A stretch of DNA of 64,000 bases from an uncultured Sphingorhabdus sp. Its GTDB lineage: Bacteria; Pseudomonadota; Alphaproteobacteria; Sphingomonadales; Sphingomonadaceae. Shown here in pieces: positions 1 through 8,737 of the stretch. Below the pieces are notes generated by a model that searched no databases, was not told where the DNA came from, and saw only the letters and a list, made by a program, of their open reading frames with translations. The position numbers and the translations under genes were made by a program. The stretch is taken from assembly GCA_947492905.1 (NCBI GenBank), contig CANLOL010000001.1:412578-476577 (forward strand), written 5' to 3'. Position 1 is the stretch's first letter; each line of letters starts with the position of its first letter.

Positions 1-338
1 GTATATGCAGCCAGAGTTGTTGGATCAGCTAAATCAGGGCTATCCCAACCCTCATGTATTACTGATATAAACTCATCCATAAGATCTGAGACTTTATCAA
101 AATGTGGAGGTATATGATTTCCAACATATATTGGTTGTCGTCTGAAACGCCCGCCATGTTGACAAATATTAGCAGTAGCCGCAGCATTTAAGGCCCATAG
201 CGTGTATTTATCAAAAGCATCAATACCTTTTTTAAGGCCAATTTCGATACAATTGGTTAGTAAGTCATATTGTCTTAATAGATTTTTTTCTTCTATGCTG
301 GTATATAGTTGGCTGTCCTCTGAATTTCGAACTGACAT
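1..338 (-). CDS. Fic family protein, N-terminal part (runs off the window)
   Basis: Only the first 112 codons are present; the gene continues past the left edge. The visible part carries the stretch that precedes the Fic catalytic core: a GG-FR motif followed by V-VG-HIPPHFDKV and LMDEFI, and later a LAAY segment. In Fic proteins this leads into the HxFxDGNGR loop, which would lie outside the window. Fic enzymes usually transfer AMP from ATP to a target protein. The ATG lies 5 bp after the stop of the 68-aa gene at 344-550, so the two are probably co-transcribed as a toxin-antitoxin-like pair. The family call rests on the pre-core motif only. Confidence 0.8.
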   Translation of the reverse strand, partial: MSVRNSEDSQLYTSIEEKNLLRQYDLLTNCIEIGLKKGIDAFDKYTLWALNAAATANICQHGGRFRRQPIYVGNHIPPHFDKVSDLMDEFISVIHEGWDSPDLADPTTLAAY

Positions 339-343
339 AACAG

Positions 344-550
344 TTAAGCTATCAATCTATTACTACTAGCTGATTTTTGCATTGAGGCTTTTGTTATTCG
401 TGAATCTTCACCAGCATTACCAAACGCAAAGCTTACGCGCTGGGTAGCTAAAACATCTTCTGTGATTTCTCTGTTTTTATCTACTTGCAATGCTTCAATA
501 AGTTCAGATGTTGGTTCATACTTTTCTACAAATTGCTTTCGGTCTGCCAT
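344..550 (-). CDS. small protein upstream of fic, candidate Fic antitoxin
   Basis: A 68-aa, charged, soluble protein with a clear ribosome binding site (AAAGGAG) before its ATG. It sits 5 bp upstream of the Fic gene, the position expected for a class I Fic antitoxin. Such antitoxins inhibit through a helix with the motif S/T-x-x-x-E-G/N. Here the closest match is SFAFGN at residues 40-45, which has Gly where the motif needs Glu. It is therefore either a divergent antitoxin or an unrelated helper. The gene is real by position and ribosome binding site; the function is inferred from context alone. Confidence 0.6.
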   Translation of the reverse strand: MADRKQFVEKYEPTSELIEALQVDKNREITEDVLATQRVSFAFGNAGEDSRITKASMQKSASSNRLIA

Positions 551-673
551 CCGTATTCTCCTTTATTTAAACCCTTTATTGTCTTTTTTATAAGTCTTTG
601 CAATTTACTTTTTTGCAATTTATCGTAAACGATTCATTAATTTAAGTTTTATTTTTATATCAATTAACGTTAA

Positions 674-994
674 TCAAAAAACGCACCCTGCAATCGTGCC
701 TGCATATACATCCCATTGCTGAATTTGCACATAGATAAAGCCAAATATGCCCGCTGCTAATGTCCCCAATGCAATCCATGCAGACGCCATCCATAAACGC
801 ATGCCAAAGGCCACCGCAATAATCCCAGGGACAAGCGGAATGAAAGCCCGCGCGCTTGGCGTATTGATATTGCCGCAATCGCTTGGCGTATTATATCCCA
901 CCATATAAAGTGCAATAATCATCAATATACTGCCAATTAACACCAATATGGTCGCTGGCATTTTTTGATTTGGAGCATTGTGATTGGCCGACAT
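674..994 (-). CDS. small integral membrane protein, function unknown
   Basis: A 106-aa protein with three predicted membrane helices (about residues 13-33, 50-66 and 70-90) and a short hydrophilic N-terminus. A purine-rich ribosome binding site (GAGGGGAAA) precedes the ATG. It lies just downstream of prfC on the same strand with a 32-bp gap, so it may be read as the tail of that transcript. No catalytic motif is visible and I do not recognise the family. Confidence 0.6.
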   Translation of the reverse strand: MSANHNAPNQKMPATILVLIGSILMIIALYMVGYNTPSDCGNINTPSARAFIPLVPGIIAVAFGMRLWMASAWIALGTLAAGIFGFIYVQIQQWDVYAGTIAGCVF

Positions 995-1026
995 AATATT
1001 TCCCCTCTGAAAAAGCTGCGCGCCAA

Positions 1027-2607
1027 TTATCTCTCTTTGGTGGCGCTAAAATTCAGCTTCGGATGTTTCTCTTGCTGATAATTGACATCCCAAGGCGATT
1101 TGGCAAGAAAAACCGCATTATCATCTCTATCTTTGGCCATATTGCCGCGATTAATATTGGCAAAAGCATCAATATCCGCATCATCACCAATCAGCCAACG
1201 CGCGGTTGCAAAGGGAGCAGCCTCTAAATTACTCTCTACCTTATATTCCGCAGATAAACGCGAGGTTAGCACTTCCAATTGCAATTGGCCGACAACGCCA
1301 ATCACCCAATTGCTGCCAATCTCAGGATAAAAAACCTGTATCACACCTTCTTCGGACAAATCATCTAGCGCTTTACGCAGCTGTTTGGTTTTTGTTGGAT
1401 CTTTCAGGGCAATACGCCGCAAAATCTCTGGCGCAAAATTCGGCAGCCCCGTTATGCGCAAATCATTTTTTTCCGACAAAGTATCCCCAACGCGCAGCGT
1501 CCCATGATTGGGTATGCCGATAATATCACCGGGATAAGCTTTATCGGCAAGCTCGCGATCTTGCGCAAAAAATAGGATAGGCGAGTGAATAGCAATCGGC
1601 TTGCCATGCCCCGATGGGGTTAATTTCATACCGCGTTTGAACGTGCCCGAACATAGCCGCATAAAGGCAATTCTATCGCGATGCTGTGGGTCCATATTGG
1701 CCTGTACTTTGAAAATAAAGCCGGTCACATTGGGCCTATCGGGCGATACATTTTCTGGTTCAGCAGGCTGTGGACGCGGGCTAGGGGCATGCTGCGCTAT
1801 CGCTTCAATCAGCTCTTCTACGCCAAATTGTTTCAGCGCAGATCCAAAATAAACGGGCGTCAAATCGCCATTTTGATAAGATTGCAAATCAAATTCGCCA
1901 TAGCCGCCCTTCGCCAATTCACCTTCGTCATTGAGCCGCTCTATCCCATCAGCAGACAGATGATCGCTCAATGCTGTATCATCCATACCGTCAAATTGAT
2001 GCGCGATATTCTCATAGGTTTTGCTATCGCCCGTTGGTTTATGCAATTGGTCGCGGGCAAAATCATAAATGCCCTCAAATTGCCCACCCATGCCCACGGG
2101 CCAGCTCATCGGTACAACATCAAGCGCCAATTTATCCGCCACTTCGTCGAGCAATTCAAACGGGTCACGCCCCTCGCGGTCAACTTTATTCACAAAGGTG
2201 ATGATGGGCACATTGCGCAATCGGCAGACCTCAAACAATTTCAATGTCTGCGCCTCTATACCGCTAGCTGCATCAATCACCATGATCGCGCTATCGACAG
2301 CGGTAAGCGTGCGATAGGTATCTTCGGAAAAGTCCTCATGCCCCGGCGTATCGAGCAGATTAAACGTAATGCCGCCGCGTTCAAACGTCATCACGCTAGA
2401 CGTTACCGAAATACCGCGCTGCTGTTCAATCTTCATCCAATCGGAGCGCGCCCGCCGATTATCACCGCGTGCTTTGACCTCGCCCGCTAAGTGAATAGCA
2501 CCGCCTTTCAGGAGGAGCTTTTCTGTCAGCGTCGTCTTACCCGCATCGGGGTGAGAAATAATCGCAAAGGTTCTGCGCGGATTGATCGTCATAGGAATTG
2601 CTTTCAT
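1027..2607 (-). CDS. prfC: peptide chain release factor 3
   Basis: A translational GTPase that removes RF1/RF2 from the ribosome after peptide release. The 526-aa length is normal for RF3. The G-domain motifs are intact: the P-loop HPDAGKTT at residues 19-26, DTPGHEDF at 86-93 and NKVD at 140-143. The stretch around the switch I threonine (RGISVTSSV) is also typical. Domain II and the C-terminal RF3 domain (QLQLEVLTSRL) follow. The G-domain spacing separates it from EF-G, which is longer. It lies 13 bp downstream of pheT on the same strand. An upstream in-frame start is possible, since MTINPRR at residue 6 also has a plausible context. Confidence 0.97.
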   Translation of the reverse strand: MKAIPMTINPRRTFAIISHPDAGKTTLTEKLLLKGGAIHLAGEVKARGDNRRARSDWMKIEQQRGISVTSSVMTFERGGITFNLLDTPGHEDFSEDTYRTLTAVDSAIMVIDAASGIEAQTLKLFEVCRLRNVPIITFVNKVDREGRDPFELLDEVADKLALDVVPMSWPVGMGGQFEGIYDFARDQLHKPTGDSKTYENIAHQFDGMDDTALSDHLSADGIERLNDEGELAKGGYGEFDLQSYQNGDLTPVYFGSALKQFGVEELIEAIAQHAPSPRPQPAEPENVSPDRPNVTGFIFKVQANMDPQHRDRIAFMRLCSGTFKRGMKLTPSGHGKPIAIHSPILFFAQDRELADKAYPGDIIGIPNHGTLRVGDTLSEKNDLRITGLPNFAPEILRRIALKDPTKTKQLRKALDDLSEEGVIQVFYPEIGSNWVIGVVGQLQLEVLTSRLSAEYKVESNLEAAPFATARWLIGDDADIDAFANINRGNMAKDRDDNAVFLAKSPWDVNYQQEKHPKLNFSATKER

Positions 2608-2620
2608 GCGAATAAGAGGC

Positions 2621-5134
2621 TTAGCCTCTCAATTCTGCTCCAAATTTACCCGCTGATGCGATGATTTTATCGGAAATTGCTGCCAAATCTTCGTCGTTGA
2701 AACTGGCATCGCGCGGTTGCAATGTCACTTCTACCGCTAGGCTGATTTTACCATCGGGAACGCCTTCGCCCGCAAAACGGTCAAATATACGCGCATCGGT
2801 AATATTCGCCTTATCCGCGCCGCGAATTGCATTGATAATCTTTCCAGCCTCTATTGTCTCATCCAGCAAAAATGCGAAATCACGCTTCACGCTTTGCAGC
2901 GATGGCGGCGCATAGCTACTGCGCATGGTAGCGCGGGATTTGGGCAGCGGAATATTGTCCAAATATATTTCAGCGGCCATCACATCGCCCTTAATGCCAA
3001 AAGCTTTTTGCGCGGTGGGATGCAGCGCCCCAAATGCAGCCAAGATATTTTTTGGTCCCAAACGCAGCGTTGCCGATTGGCCGGGATGATAATGCGACCC
3101 TGCTTCGTCCATCACCATCAGGCGCGATACATCGACGCCAGCGGCAGATAATATTGTTTGCGCAGCTGATTTTGCATCATAGGGATTGAAATTTGATGAT
3201 TTGCCAGACTGCCAATCGCGGGGCATTTTATCGCCGCTTAATACGATGCCCAGCGTCAATTTCTCATCGCTCGAACCATCTTTCGCTTTGAAATAGCGGC
3301 GGCCAATTTCGAACAATCTAACCGATGAAGCGCCGCGCCCAATATTGCGCTTTGTGGCCGACAATAGACCCGGCAATAGCGATGTGCGCATGACTTTTAA
3401 GTCTTCGGAAATCGGATTAGCAAGCACCCAATCGCCGCCAAATAAAGCCGCTTCTTTTTCAGAGATAAAACTCCAATTAATCGTTTCATTCAGGCCCGAT
3501 GCCGCAGCCGTTCTGCGCAATTTACGCTCTAACACTTGCAGAGGCGTCGCCGTCGCTGCAGCCACCGTCACGCTCTTTGGCAGAGCAACGGGCGCAATTT
3601 TATCAAGGCCTTTGATGCGGATAATTTCTTCGACTATATCTGCGCTGCCAACAACATCGCGCCGCCATGTTGGTATAGTGATTGACCATATATCGGATGC
3701 TTGGTCGACACCAAAGCCAAGCGCATTTAATATCTGCACTTGATCGTTACTATCGACATTGATGCCCCCCAATGTGCTGCAATGATTAGGGTTGTAATTA
3801 ATGGTACGCACCTCATCAGGCGCAGTACCAGCCTTGGTCATTTCACTAGCTTGACCACCGCAAATATCCAAAACCAATGCTGTTGCAATATCCAACCCAT
3901 CGGCCAAAAATGCAGGATCAACGCCGCGCTCAAAACGCTGGCGCGCATCGGATGTAAGCATTAATTTCTGCCCTGTTTTGGCAATGCTTTCTGGTGTGAA
4001 ATAAGCACATTCGATCAAAACATCGACCGTATCATCGCCAGCACCCGTTTTCTCACCGCCCATAATGCCGCCAATATCATGCGCACCATCATCATCGGCA
4101 ATCACCGTCATGCTATCATCCAGCGCATAAGTTTTGCCATTAAGCGCCAGCACTTCTTCGCCAGCATTGGCTTTGCGCGCGACCAAATTTCCATTGAGCT
4201 TGGCCATGTCATACACATGCAAAGGCCGCCCATGATCGAGCATCACATAATTGGTAATATCCACCAAAGCTGAAATCGGATTTTGGCCAATGGCGCGCAA
4301 TCTTTGCTGCATCCATGCGGGCGATGGAAGATTTTTCACGCCTTTAACTGTGGTAGCATAAAAAGCAGGGCAGCCGTCGCTATCTTCGCTGCGCACGTCT
4401 GGGCCATTGCCGTTGCGCGGTATATTGCGTATATCCAAACCCTCAAGATCCGTGATAATTGTACCCGTTCGCCCTGAGCTTGTCGAAGGGTCTTGCGCAT
4501 TGCGTGTTTCGACAGGCTCAACACGAACGGTGTTTGAGAGTATATTTGCCGTCACCTCACCAAGCGGTTTTAATGTCCCAATGCCCGATGCAGCCAAATC
4601 GCGCGCAATGCCGCGCACGCCCATGCAATCTTGTTTATTCGGTGTTACCGACACATCAATCACCGGATCATCTAGCTGCGCATAATCGGCATAGCTCATG
4701 CCAATGGGCGCATCATCGGGCAGCGCGATAATGCCATCATGCTCATCGCTAATCTCTAGCTCTTTTTCGCTGCACATCATGCCGACGCTTTCTACGTCAC
4801 GTATTTTGGTGGCCTTAATCGTGAAATCTGCACCCGGCACATAAGTCCCGGGAGGCGCAAAAACGCCAACCAAACCCTCTGCCGCATTGGGCGCACCGCA
4901 CACCACTTGCCATTGATCACCGCTGCCATCATCGACGCTCAATAAGCGCAATTTATCAGCGTTGGGATGCTGCTGCGCGGATATGATTTTGGCCACGGTG
5001 AAGGGGCGCATCGCATCCGCAGGATTTTCAATGCCTTCTAATTCCAAACCTATATCGGTCAATTTTTCAGTAATTTCGGTCAAGCTTGCATCTGTATCGA
5101 GATGCTCTTTGAGCCAGCTTAATGTGAATTTCAT
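2621..5134 (-). CDS. pheT: phenylalanine-tRNA ligase beta subunit
   Basis: Beta subunit of the alpha2-beta2 synthetase that charges tRNA-Phe. Visible parts are the N-terminal tRNA-binding (EMAP-like) domain at about residues 40-150, the B3/B4 editing region at about 230-390, the B5 domain, and the C-terminal ferredoxin-fold anticodon-binding domain beginning near [12 protein letters not shown]. The start overlaps the pheS stop as ATGA, so translation is coupled. It is 837 aa, slightly long. The excess is explained by an in-frame palindromic repeat element that encodes about 22 residues at about 202-224 (positions 4464-4530), in the linker between the tRNA-binding and B3/B4 domains. The rest of the frame is intact, so the enzyme is probably functional. 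Confidence 0.97.
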   Translation of the reverse strand: MKFTLSWLKEHLDTDASLTEITEKLTDIGLELEGIENPADAMRPFTVAKIISAQQHPNADKLRLLSVDDGSGDQWQVVCGAPNAAEGLVGVFAPPGTYVPGADFTIKATKIRDVESVGMMCSEKELEISDEHDGIIALPDDAPIGMSYADYAQLDDPVIDVSVTPNKQDCMGVRGIARDLAASGIGTLKPLGEVTANILSNTVRVEPVETRNAQDPSTSSGRTGTIITDLEGLDIRNIPRNGNGPDVRSEDSDGCPAFYATTVKGVKNLPSPAWMQQRLRAIGQNPISALVDITNYVMLDHGRPLHVYDMAKLNGNLVARKANAGEEVLALNGKTYALDDSMTVIADDDGAHDIGGIMGGEKTGAGDDTVDVLIECAYFTPESIAKTGQKLMLTSDARQRFERGVDPAFLADGLDIATALVLDICGGQASEMTKAGTAPDEVRTINYNPNHCSTLGGINVDSNDQVQILNALGFGVDQASDIWSITIPTWRRDVVGSADIVEEIIRIKGLDKIAPVALPKSVTVAAATATPLQVLERKLRRTAAASGLNETINWSFISEKEAALFGGDWVLANPISEDLKVMRTSLLPGLLSATKRNIGRGASSVRLFEIGRRYFKAKDGSSDEKLTLGIVLSGDKMPRDWQSGKSSNFNPYDAKSAAQTILSAAGVDVSRLMVMDEAGSHYHPGQSATLRLGPKNILAAFGALHPTAQKAFGIKGDVMAAEIYLDNIPLPKSRATMRSSYAPPSLQSVKRDFAFLLDETIEAGKIINAIRGADKANITDARIFDRFAGEGVPDGKISLAVEVTLQPRDASFNDEDLAAISDKIIASAGKFGAELRG
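4464..4530. repeat. palindromic repeat element inserted in frame in pheT
   Basis: An inverted repeat with 22-bp arms and four mismatches. The left arm contains CCCTGAGCTTGTCGAA; the right arm contains TTCGACAGGCTCAACACG. They are separated by about 16 bp and both outer ends read CGTTCG. The same core occurs in four further copies at 10868-11107. Here the element is read as part of pheT and gives residues like VEPVET...STSSGRTG. Insertion preserved the frame with no stop codon. Confidence 0.9.
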
Positions 5135-6270
5135 GCTGCTGCTCCTTTGCCGCTTAATCCGCCCGATAATGTCGGTACATCGTGCGCATCAAACCCATAA
5201 TGCCGCGCCCAACGCAGATCGCCGTCAAAAAATGCCCGCAAATCATCCATACCATATTTGAGCATCGCCAAACGGTCGATACCGCAACCAAAGGCAAAGC
5301 CCTGCCATTCATTAGGATCAAGGCCGCAATTCTCAATCACTTTCGGATTGACCATGCCGCTGCCAAGGATTTCCATCCAGCCGCCATTTTCACCGCCCTC
5401 TTTGCCTTGGCGATCACCGCCAATGATGCGCTTGCCTTTTTCTACTGAAAAACCAACATCAACCTCGGCTGATGGCTCGGTAAAGGGGAAATAGCTGGGG
5501 CGCAGGCGCAGCTCAATATCATCGCGTTCAAAGAAAGCCCGAACAAAGGTCTCCAGCGTCCACTTCAAATGCCCCATGTGAATAGCCTTATCAATCACAA
5601 GCCCCTCTACCTGATGGAACATCGGTGTATGCGTCGCATCGCTATCGCTGCGATAGGTGCGTCCCGGCGCAATGATACGGATCGGCTCGCCTTTGCCATC
5701 TGTACGCTTTGCGACATCCATCATTGTGCGAATTTGCACGGGTGATGTGTGAGTGCGCAGCAGCATTTCGCGCTCCTGAGCATCCTTATCGGGGAAATAA
5801 AATGTGTCATGCATAGCGCGCGCTGGGTGCGTTTCGGGAATATTGAGCGCTGTGAAATTGCGCCAATCATCCTCAACCTCTGGCCCTTGCGCCACGGCAA
5901 AACCAAGGTCGGCAAATATCTCGGTCAGCTCATCCATCACTTGGCTTACGGGGTGAACGCTGCCGCTATGTCGTTGCGGCGCAGGCAAGCTCATATCGAG
6001 ACGCTCGCTTGCAAGACGCGCATTGAGCGCTGCTGTTTCCAAAGCCTCTTTGCGCGCTGCGATTACATCGGCGATCATAGTGCGCGCGCCATTGATAATA
6101 GGGCCCTGCACATTGCGCTCTTCGGGTGTCATTTTTCCCAAAGTTTTGAGCAGCAAACTTATCTCGCCTTTTTTGCCAATGGCATCCACGCGAATAGCAT
6201 CTAGGCTCTCTATATCAGCAGCCGCTTCTACTCTCGCTAAATAATCATTTTGAATATTTTCAATGTCCAT
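5131..6270 (-). CDS. pheS: phenylalanine-tRNA ligase alpha subunit
   Basis: Catalytic alpha subunit of PheRS, 379 aa from the chosen start MDIENIQ. The N-terminal coiled coil comes first. The class II catalytic core follows from about residue 110, with the motif 2 region [10 protein letters not shown], the phenylalanine-site region GSGMVNPKV, and motif 3 GIDRLAM. The open frame extends upstream to 6324, but those 18 extra codons are read from a palindromic repeat at 6281-6305 and give the typical nonsense peptide [11 protein letters not shown] therefore take the ATG at 6268-6270. The stop overlaps the pheT start by four bases. Confidence 0.96.
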   Translation of the reverse strand: MDIENIQNDYLARVEAAADIESLDAIRVDAIGKKGEISLLLKTLGKMTPEERNVQGPIINGARTMIADVIAARKEALETAALNARLASERLDMSLPAPQRHSGSVHPVSQVMDELTEIFADLGFAVAQGPEVEDDWRNFTALNIPETHPARAMHDTFYFPDKDAQEREMLLRTHTSPVQIRTMMDVAKRTDGKGEPIRIIAPGRTYRSDSDATHTPMFHQVEGLVIDKAIHMGHLKWTLETFVRAFFERDDIELRLRPSYFPFTEPSAEVDVGFSVEKGKRIIGGDRQGKEGGENGGWMEILGSGMVNPKVIENCGLDPNEWQGFAFGCGIDRLAMLKYGMDDLRAFFDGDLRWARHYGFDAHDVPTLSGGLSGKGAAA

Positions 6271-6280
6271 ATTTTTTCTC

Positions 6281-6305
6281 GTCATTCCCGCGTAGGCGGG
6301 AATCC
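6281..6305 (+). repeat. GTCATTCCCGCG palindromic repeat, left copy
   Basis: A perfect-looking short palindrome: GTCATTCCCGCG, then TA, then GGCGGGAATCC. It lies between the pheS start and the end of the GIY-YIG gene. An inverted partner copy lies at 6683-6718. Confidence 0.85.
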
Positions 6306-6310
6306 ATCCC

Positions 6311-6643
6311 CTATTTTTTACCAATTACCAATGACGGTAATCGCTTAAACCCAAAATCCAGTGCTAAATCCAGCCAATCTTTATTGTCAGCCTCTATCAG
6401 ATTGATCTTCCACTGCCTATTCCATTTTTTAATGCGTTTCTCTCTTAAAATAGCATGCGCCATAGTTTCGTGCTGTTCAAACCAAACTAATATTTTAGTA
6501 GCTTTATCTTTGCTAAATCCTGGATAAAACCCTTCTCGATGCTGCGCCACTCTCTGCATTAGATTTGATGTCACACCAATATATAAAGTACCATTTTTGC
6601 GATTGGCCATAATGTAACAACAAGGACTAAATTCTCTGTTCAC
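6311..6643 (-). CDS. GIY-YIG domain endonuclease-like protein
   Basis: A 110-aa single-domain protein of the small GIY-YIG (UPF0213/YhbQ-like) group. It has [19 protein letters not shown], where YIM and YIG form the two signature strands. [11 protein letters not shown] follows with the conserved Arg and His. The acidic residue sits in VWFEQHE, then comes [16 protein letters not shown] chose the GTG at 6641-6643, which has AAGGA six bases upstream and gives the normal family length. The frame stays open to 6739, but that part runs through a repeat. An ATG at 6608-6610 is also possible, but it would cut into the YIM strand. The gene lies between two inverted palindromic repeats. Confidence 0.85.
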   Translation of the reverse strand: MNREFSPCCYIMANRKNGTLYIGVTSNLMQRVAQHREGFYPGFSKDKATKILVWFEQHETMAHAILREKRIKKWNRQWKINLIEADNKDWLDLALDFGFKRLPSLVIGKK

Positions 6644-6682
6644 ATATATTCCTTGGTGAAAATTTTTAGAAGTTAGATAATA

Positions 6683-6718
6683 GATTCCCGCCCCCTTATT
6701 TTTTGGCGCGGGAATGAC
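6683..6718 (-). repeat. GTCATTCCCGCG palindromic repeat, right inverted copy
   Basis: Read on the minus strand this is GTCATTCCCGCG, a 14-base AT-rich loop, then GGCGGGAATC. It is the inverted counterpart of the copy at 6281-6305, with a longer loop. Together they flank the GIY-YIG gene. Confidence 0.8.
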
Positions 6719-6752
6719 TTTACTAGCATAATGCTCCAACTTCTTTAGCCAA

Positions 6753-6788
6753 GAAAAAAGCGCCGAAAGTTTTCACCTCGGCGCTTTT
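6753..6788 (-). terminator. Rho-independent terminator after rplT
   Basis: On the minus strand AAAGCGCCGA and its complement TCGGCGCTTT form a stem around an AT-rich loop, followed by a run of T. It lies 20 bp past the rplT stop, so it ends the rpmI-rplT transcript. pheST would then need another promoter or read-through. Confidence 0.85.
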
Positions 6789-6808
6789 GAATTTTGGTAA
6801 CTCGACGA

Positions 6809-7171
6809 TTATTTTGCGTCTAGAGCATCCTGCGCTTGTTTAATGATTGTTTTAAACACTTCGCCTTCGTTCATTGCCAAATCAGCAAGAACTTTACGAT
6901 CCAAGTCAACACCAGCCAATTTTAGACCGTGCATGAATTGACCATAGTTAAGGCCTTCTGCGCGCGTTGCCGCGTTAATGCGCTGAATCCACAGACCGCG
7001 GAATGTGCGTTTCTTAACCTTACGGTCGCGATATGCATATTGACCAGCCTTCTCTACCGCCTGACGGGCGATACGGATGGTATTTTTGCGGCGGCCATAA
7101 TAGCCTTTTGCCTGTTCTAAAATCTTTTTATGTTTTGCGCGGGTTGTAACACCCCGTTTGACACGTGCCAT
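6809..7171 (-). CDS. rplT: 50S ribosomal protein L20
   Basis: A 120-aa early-assembly protein of the large ribosomal subunit. The N-terminus [16 protein letters not shown] is diagnostic, followed by the basic [19 protein letters not shown] helix and [12 protein letters not shown]. Length and charge are normal. It lies 54 bp downstream of rpmI, the usual partner, and is followed by a strong terminator. In many bacteria L20 represses this operon at the mRNA level. No L20-binding structure was recognised here. Confidence 0.98.
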   Translation of the reverse strand: MARVKRGVTTRAKHKKILEQAKGYYGRRKNTIRIARQAVEKAGQYAYRDRKVKKRTFRGLWIQRINAATRAEGLNYGQFMHGLKLAGVDLDRKVLADLAMNEGEVFKTIIKQAQDALDAK

Positions 7172-7225
7172 TATCTATATCCTTCTATCTCTTAAATTGC
7201 TGTGAGAAATCTCAAACAGCGAAAA

Positions 7226-7426
7226 TTATAAACCGTAAGGCGCCCATTTTTTGATTGTGCGCGCATCTGCATCAGCGGCTACGCTGGTACCACGATTTTG
7301 ACGAATATATTTGCCATTGTGGCTGATAAGGCGGTGACGCTTGCCGGCTACGCCGTGCTTCACTTTGCCTGTTGCGGTGATTTTGAAGCGTTTCTTCACA
7401 CCACTTTTGGTCTTCAACTTGGGCAT
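7226..7426 (-). CDS. rpmI: 50S ribosomal protein L35
   Basis: A 66-aa basic protein of the large ribosomal subunit. It begins [15 protein letters not shown] and contains [14 protein letters not shown], both characteristic of L35. The ribosome binding site AAAGGAGA lies seven bases before the ATG. It precedes rplT. infC, often found directly upstream, is absent: the next gene upstream is an unrelated secreted protein. Confidence 0.98.
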   Translation of the reverse strand: MPKLKTKSGVKKRFKITATGKVKHGVAGKRHRLISHNGKYIRQNRGTSVAADADARTIKKWAPYGL

Positions 7427-7567
7427 TTTGGTCTCCTTTAAAAGTTACCGTTAACGGACGCTGGTGGCAGCCCACACTGGCCAGAGCATCACTAGGAACA
7501 TGCGCTATTAAAGGGATTCGTAAATATTGCAAGCAAATATCTATTGAAGAGGCCCGTAAAGACAGGC

Positions 7568-7984
7568 TTATTTATGATCGACCTTCATAGTTATGGTGAA
7601 ATCACGATTATAGGATAGGCTGTTGCGCGGTACACCGCCCACTATCACCACATTGCGGTGAAACGGCAAAACCATATTTTCTTGCATAACCAACGGGCGA
7701 TGCTTGCCGGTTACAACATCCATTTTCCAGCGCACATGCGCTTTTCCGCTGATGGCATGAACATTGGTTTTCATTTTCATCACCGGATAATTGGGATAAT
7801 TCAGGGTAAATCGTGCATCATTGCCATTACGCACAACCATATTGGGGCGATCGACAATTTTATCCCCATCGCGCACCACCATTGATATACGGTAAAGATC
7901 ATTGCCCGTATTGGTCGCATCCATCGCTGTTAAAAAGAAGAAAGCGAATAGCGCAGCGCATGATGATAATATGGTTTTTTGCAT
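7568..7984 (-). CDS. secreted beta-rich protein, function unknown
   Basis: A 138-aa protein with a clear signal peptide (residues 1 to about 22, with an AFFFLTAMDA core). The mature part of about 115 residues is rich in valine, asparagine and basic residues in an alternating pattern, which suggests a small periplasmic beta-sandwich. No cysteines or catalytic motif are obvious. I do not recognise the family. It is separated from rpmI by about 140 bp containing the rpmI leader, so it is probably its own unit. Confidence 0.65.
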   Translation of the reverse strand: MQKTILSSCAALFAFFFLTAMDATNTGNDLYRISMVVRDGDKIVDRPNMVVRNGNDARFTLNYPNYPVMKMKTNVHAISGKAHVRWKMDVVTGKHRPLVMQENMVLPFHRNVVIVGGVPRNSLSYNRDFTITMKVDHK

Positions 7985-8089
7985 GATTAGTCCTTTGCCA
8001 AGATCAAAGGAAAATATGCGATTATGGTTAATTATTGGTTAAGTTGGGGTGTGCCTATCCCAACCGAAAATTACTATCTCATAAAATAT

Positions 8090-8116
8090 CGTCACCCTGA
8101 ACTCGTTTCAGGGTCT
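8090..8116. repeat. palindromic repeat with ACCCTGAA / TTCAGGGT arms
   Basis: GTCACCCTGAACTCGTTTCAGGGTC is an interspersed palindrome with 8-bp perfect arms (ACCCTGAA and TTCAGGGT). It lies between two minus-strand genes, just past the stop of the ART-like gene, and could act as its terminator hairpin. It belongs to a different repeat family from those at 4464 and 6281; one copy was seen in this window. Confidence 0.65.
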
Positions 8117-8131
8117 ATTGTTTTGAAATTA

Positions 8132-8737
8132 TTAAAATGGCTCAATTGGGAAATCAGGCGGAAAAAACACCCCTTTAATACATTGAACATTCCTTACAGC
8201 TATTTGAACGTGGCTTTTTTCATATATGTCACTGCCCTCATAAACTGGATCGCCTTCGACAAACATTCCGCGCACTGTATCATATGCATCGAAACCAAGT
8301 CCGCTCTTAATTCTCATCTCAATTATCTTATGCAAATGTCTAAAAACAGCACAGTCCAAATAACGCAATACACGGTCTTCGTTGTTGTCTCCACTTGGGT
8401 TTTTATTTTCCGGAATCGGTAAACCCGATTTTTCCTGTATATCAATAAATGAATGGTATGCGTATTGAAGTACTTCAACATCTTCGCGATTTGTTAGATC
8501 AAGGCAATGTTTTAAATCAATAACCGCACCAATTACAGAAGGCTCATTGTAATCTTTCCAACGAGCCCATTCTAATGCGCGCAGAGGATCTGCCTCCCAA
8601 AAATAAGCTCCTGGGCCAAGCCAATCATAATCTCTATCACTTTGTATAATTTCAGCGCCATCTAGAACAGCTTTTTTAGCAACTGATTTATCACAGCCAT
8701 GATAGCCAAGCACGAAGGATGTTGCTAATTGACTCAA
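8132..8737 (-). CDS. putative ADP-ribosyltransferase-fold protein
   Basis: A 201-aa soluble protein. The order of motifs fits the diphtheria-toxin/PARP-like ADP-ribosyltransferase fold: YHGCD near residue 12, the loop DYDWLGPGAYFWEADP at about 37-52 (compare the GxYF of PARPs), and a late segment EKSHVQIAVRN followed by an isoleucine-glycine turn. This gives a His-Tyr arrangement with an uncertain third residue. It starts at TTG, overlapping the stop of the upstream 56-aa gene as TTGA, so the two are translationally coupled. That arrangement suggests a toxin-antitoxin-like pair. The fold assignment is by motif order only; activity is unproven. Confidence 0.55.
   Translation of the reverse strand: MSQLATSFVLGYHGCDKSVAKKAVLDGAEIIQSDRDYDWLGPGAYFWEADPLRALEWARWKDYNEPSVIGAVIDLKHCLDLTNREDVEVLQYAYHSFIDIQEKSGLPIPENKNPSGDNNEDRVLRYLDCAVFRHLHKIIEMRIKSGLGFDAYDTVRGMFVEGDPVYEGSDIYEKSHVQIAVRNVQCIKGVFFPPDFPIEPF

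Larger units (their letters stand above)
6281..6718. mobile_element. candidate GIY-YIG cassette bounded by inverted palindromes
   Basis: This 438-bp segment begins with GTCATTCCCGCG and ends with its reverse complement CGCGGGAATGAC. Both ends are palindromic elements of the same family. Almost all of the interior is one GIY-YIG nuclease gene. The segment sits between rplT and pheS, genes that are normally adjacent. Bounded ends, a single nuclease gene and interruption of a conserved gene order suggest a small mobile unit. No target-site duplication was established, so movement is inferred. Confidence 0.5.

Noticed and set aside
1681-2490. 269-codon open frame on plus opposite prfC
   Set aside because: It lies entirely antisense to a clear, conserved gene and shows no domain or ribosome binding site.
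6271-6324. Longer pheS reading frame starting at 6324
   Set aside because: The extra 18 codons are read from the GTCATTCCCGCG palindrome and give the repeat-derived peptide [10 protein letters not shown]; the start at 6270 matches the family.
6644-6739. Longer GIY-YIG frame starting at 6739
   Set aside because: It runs through the right-hand palindrome; GTG at 6643 has a good ribosome binding site and gives the usual length.
8024-8422. 132-codon plus-strand frame over the ART-like gene
   Set aside because: It starts within a repeat region and runs antisense to the gene at 8132-8737, with low-complexity product.
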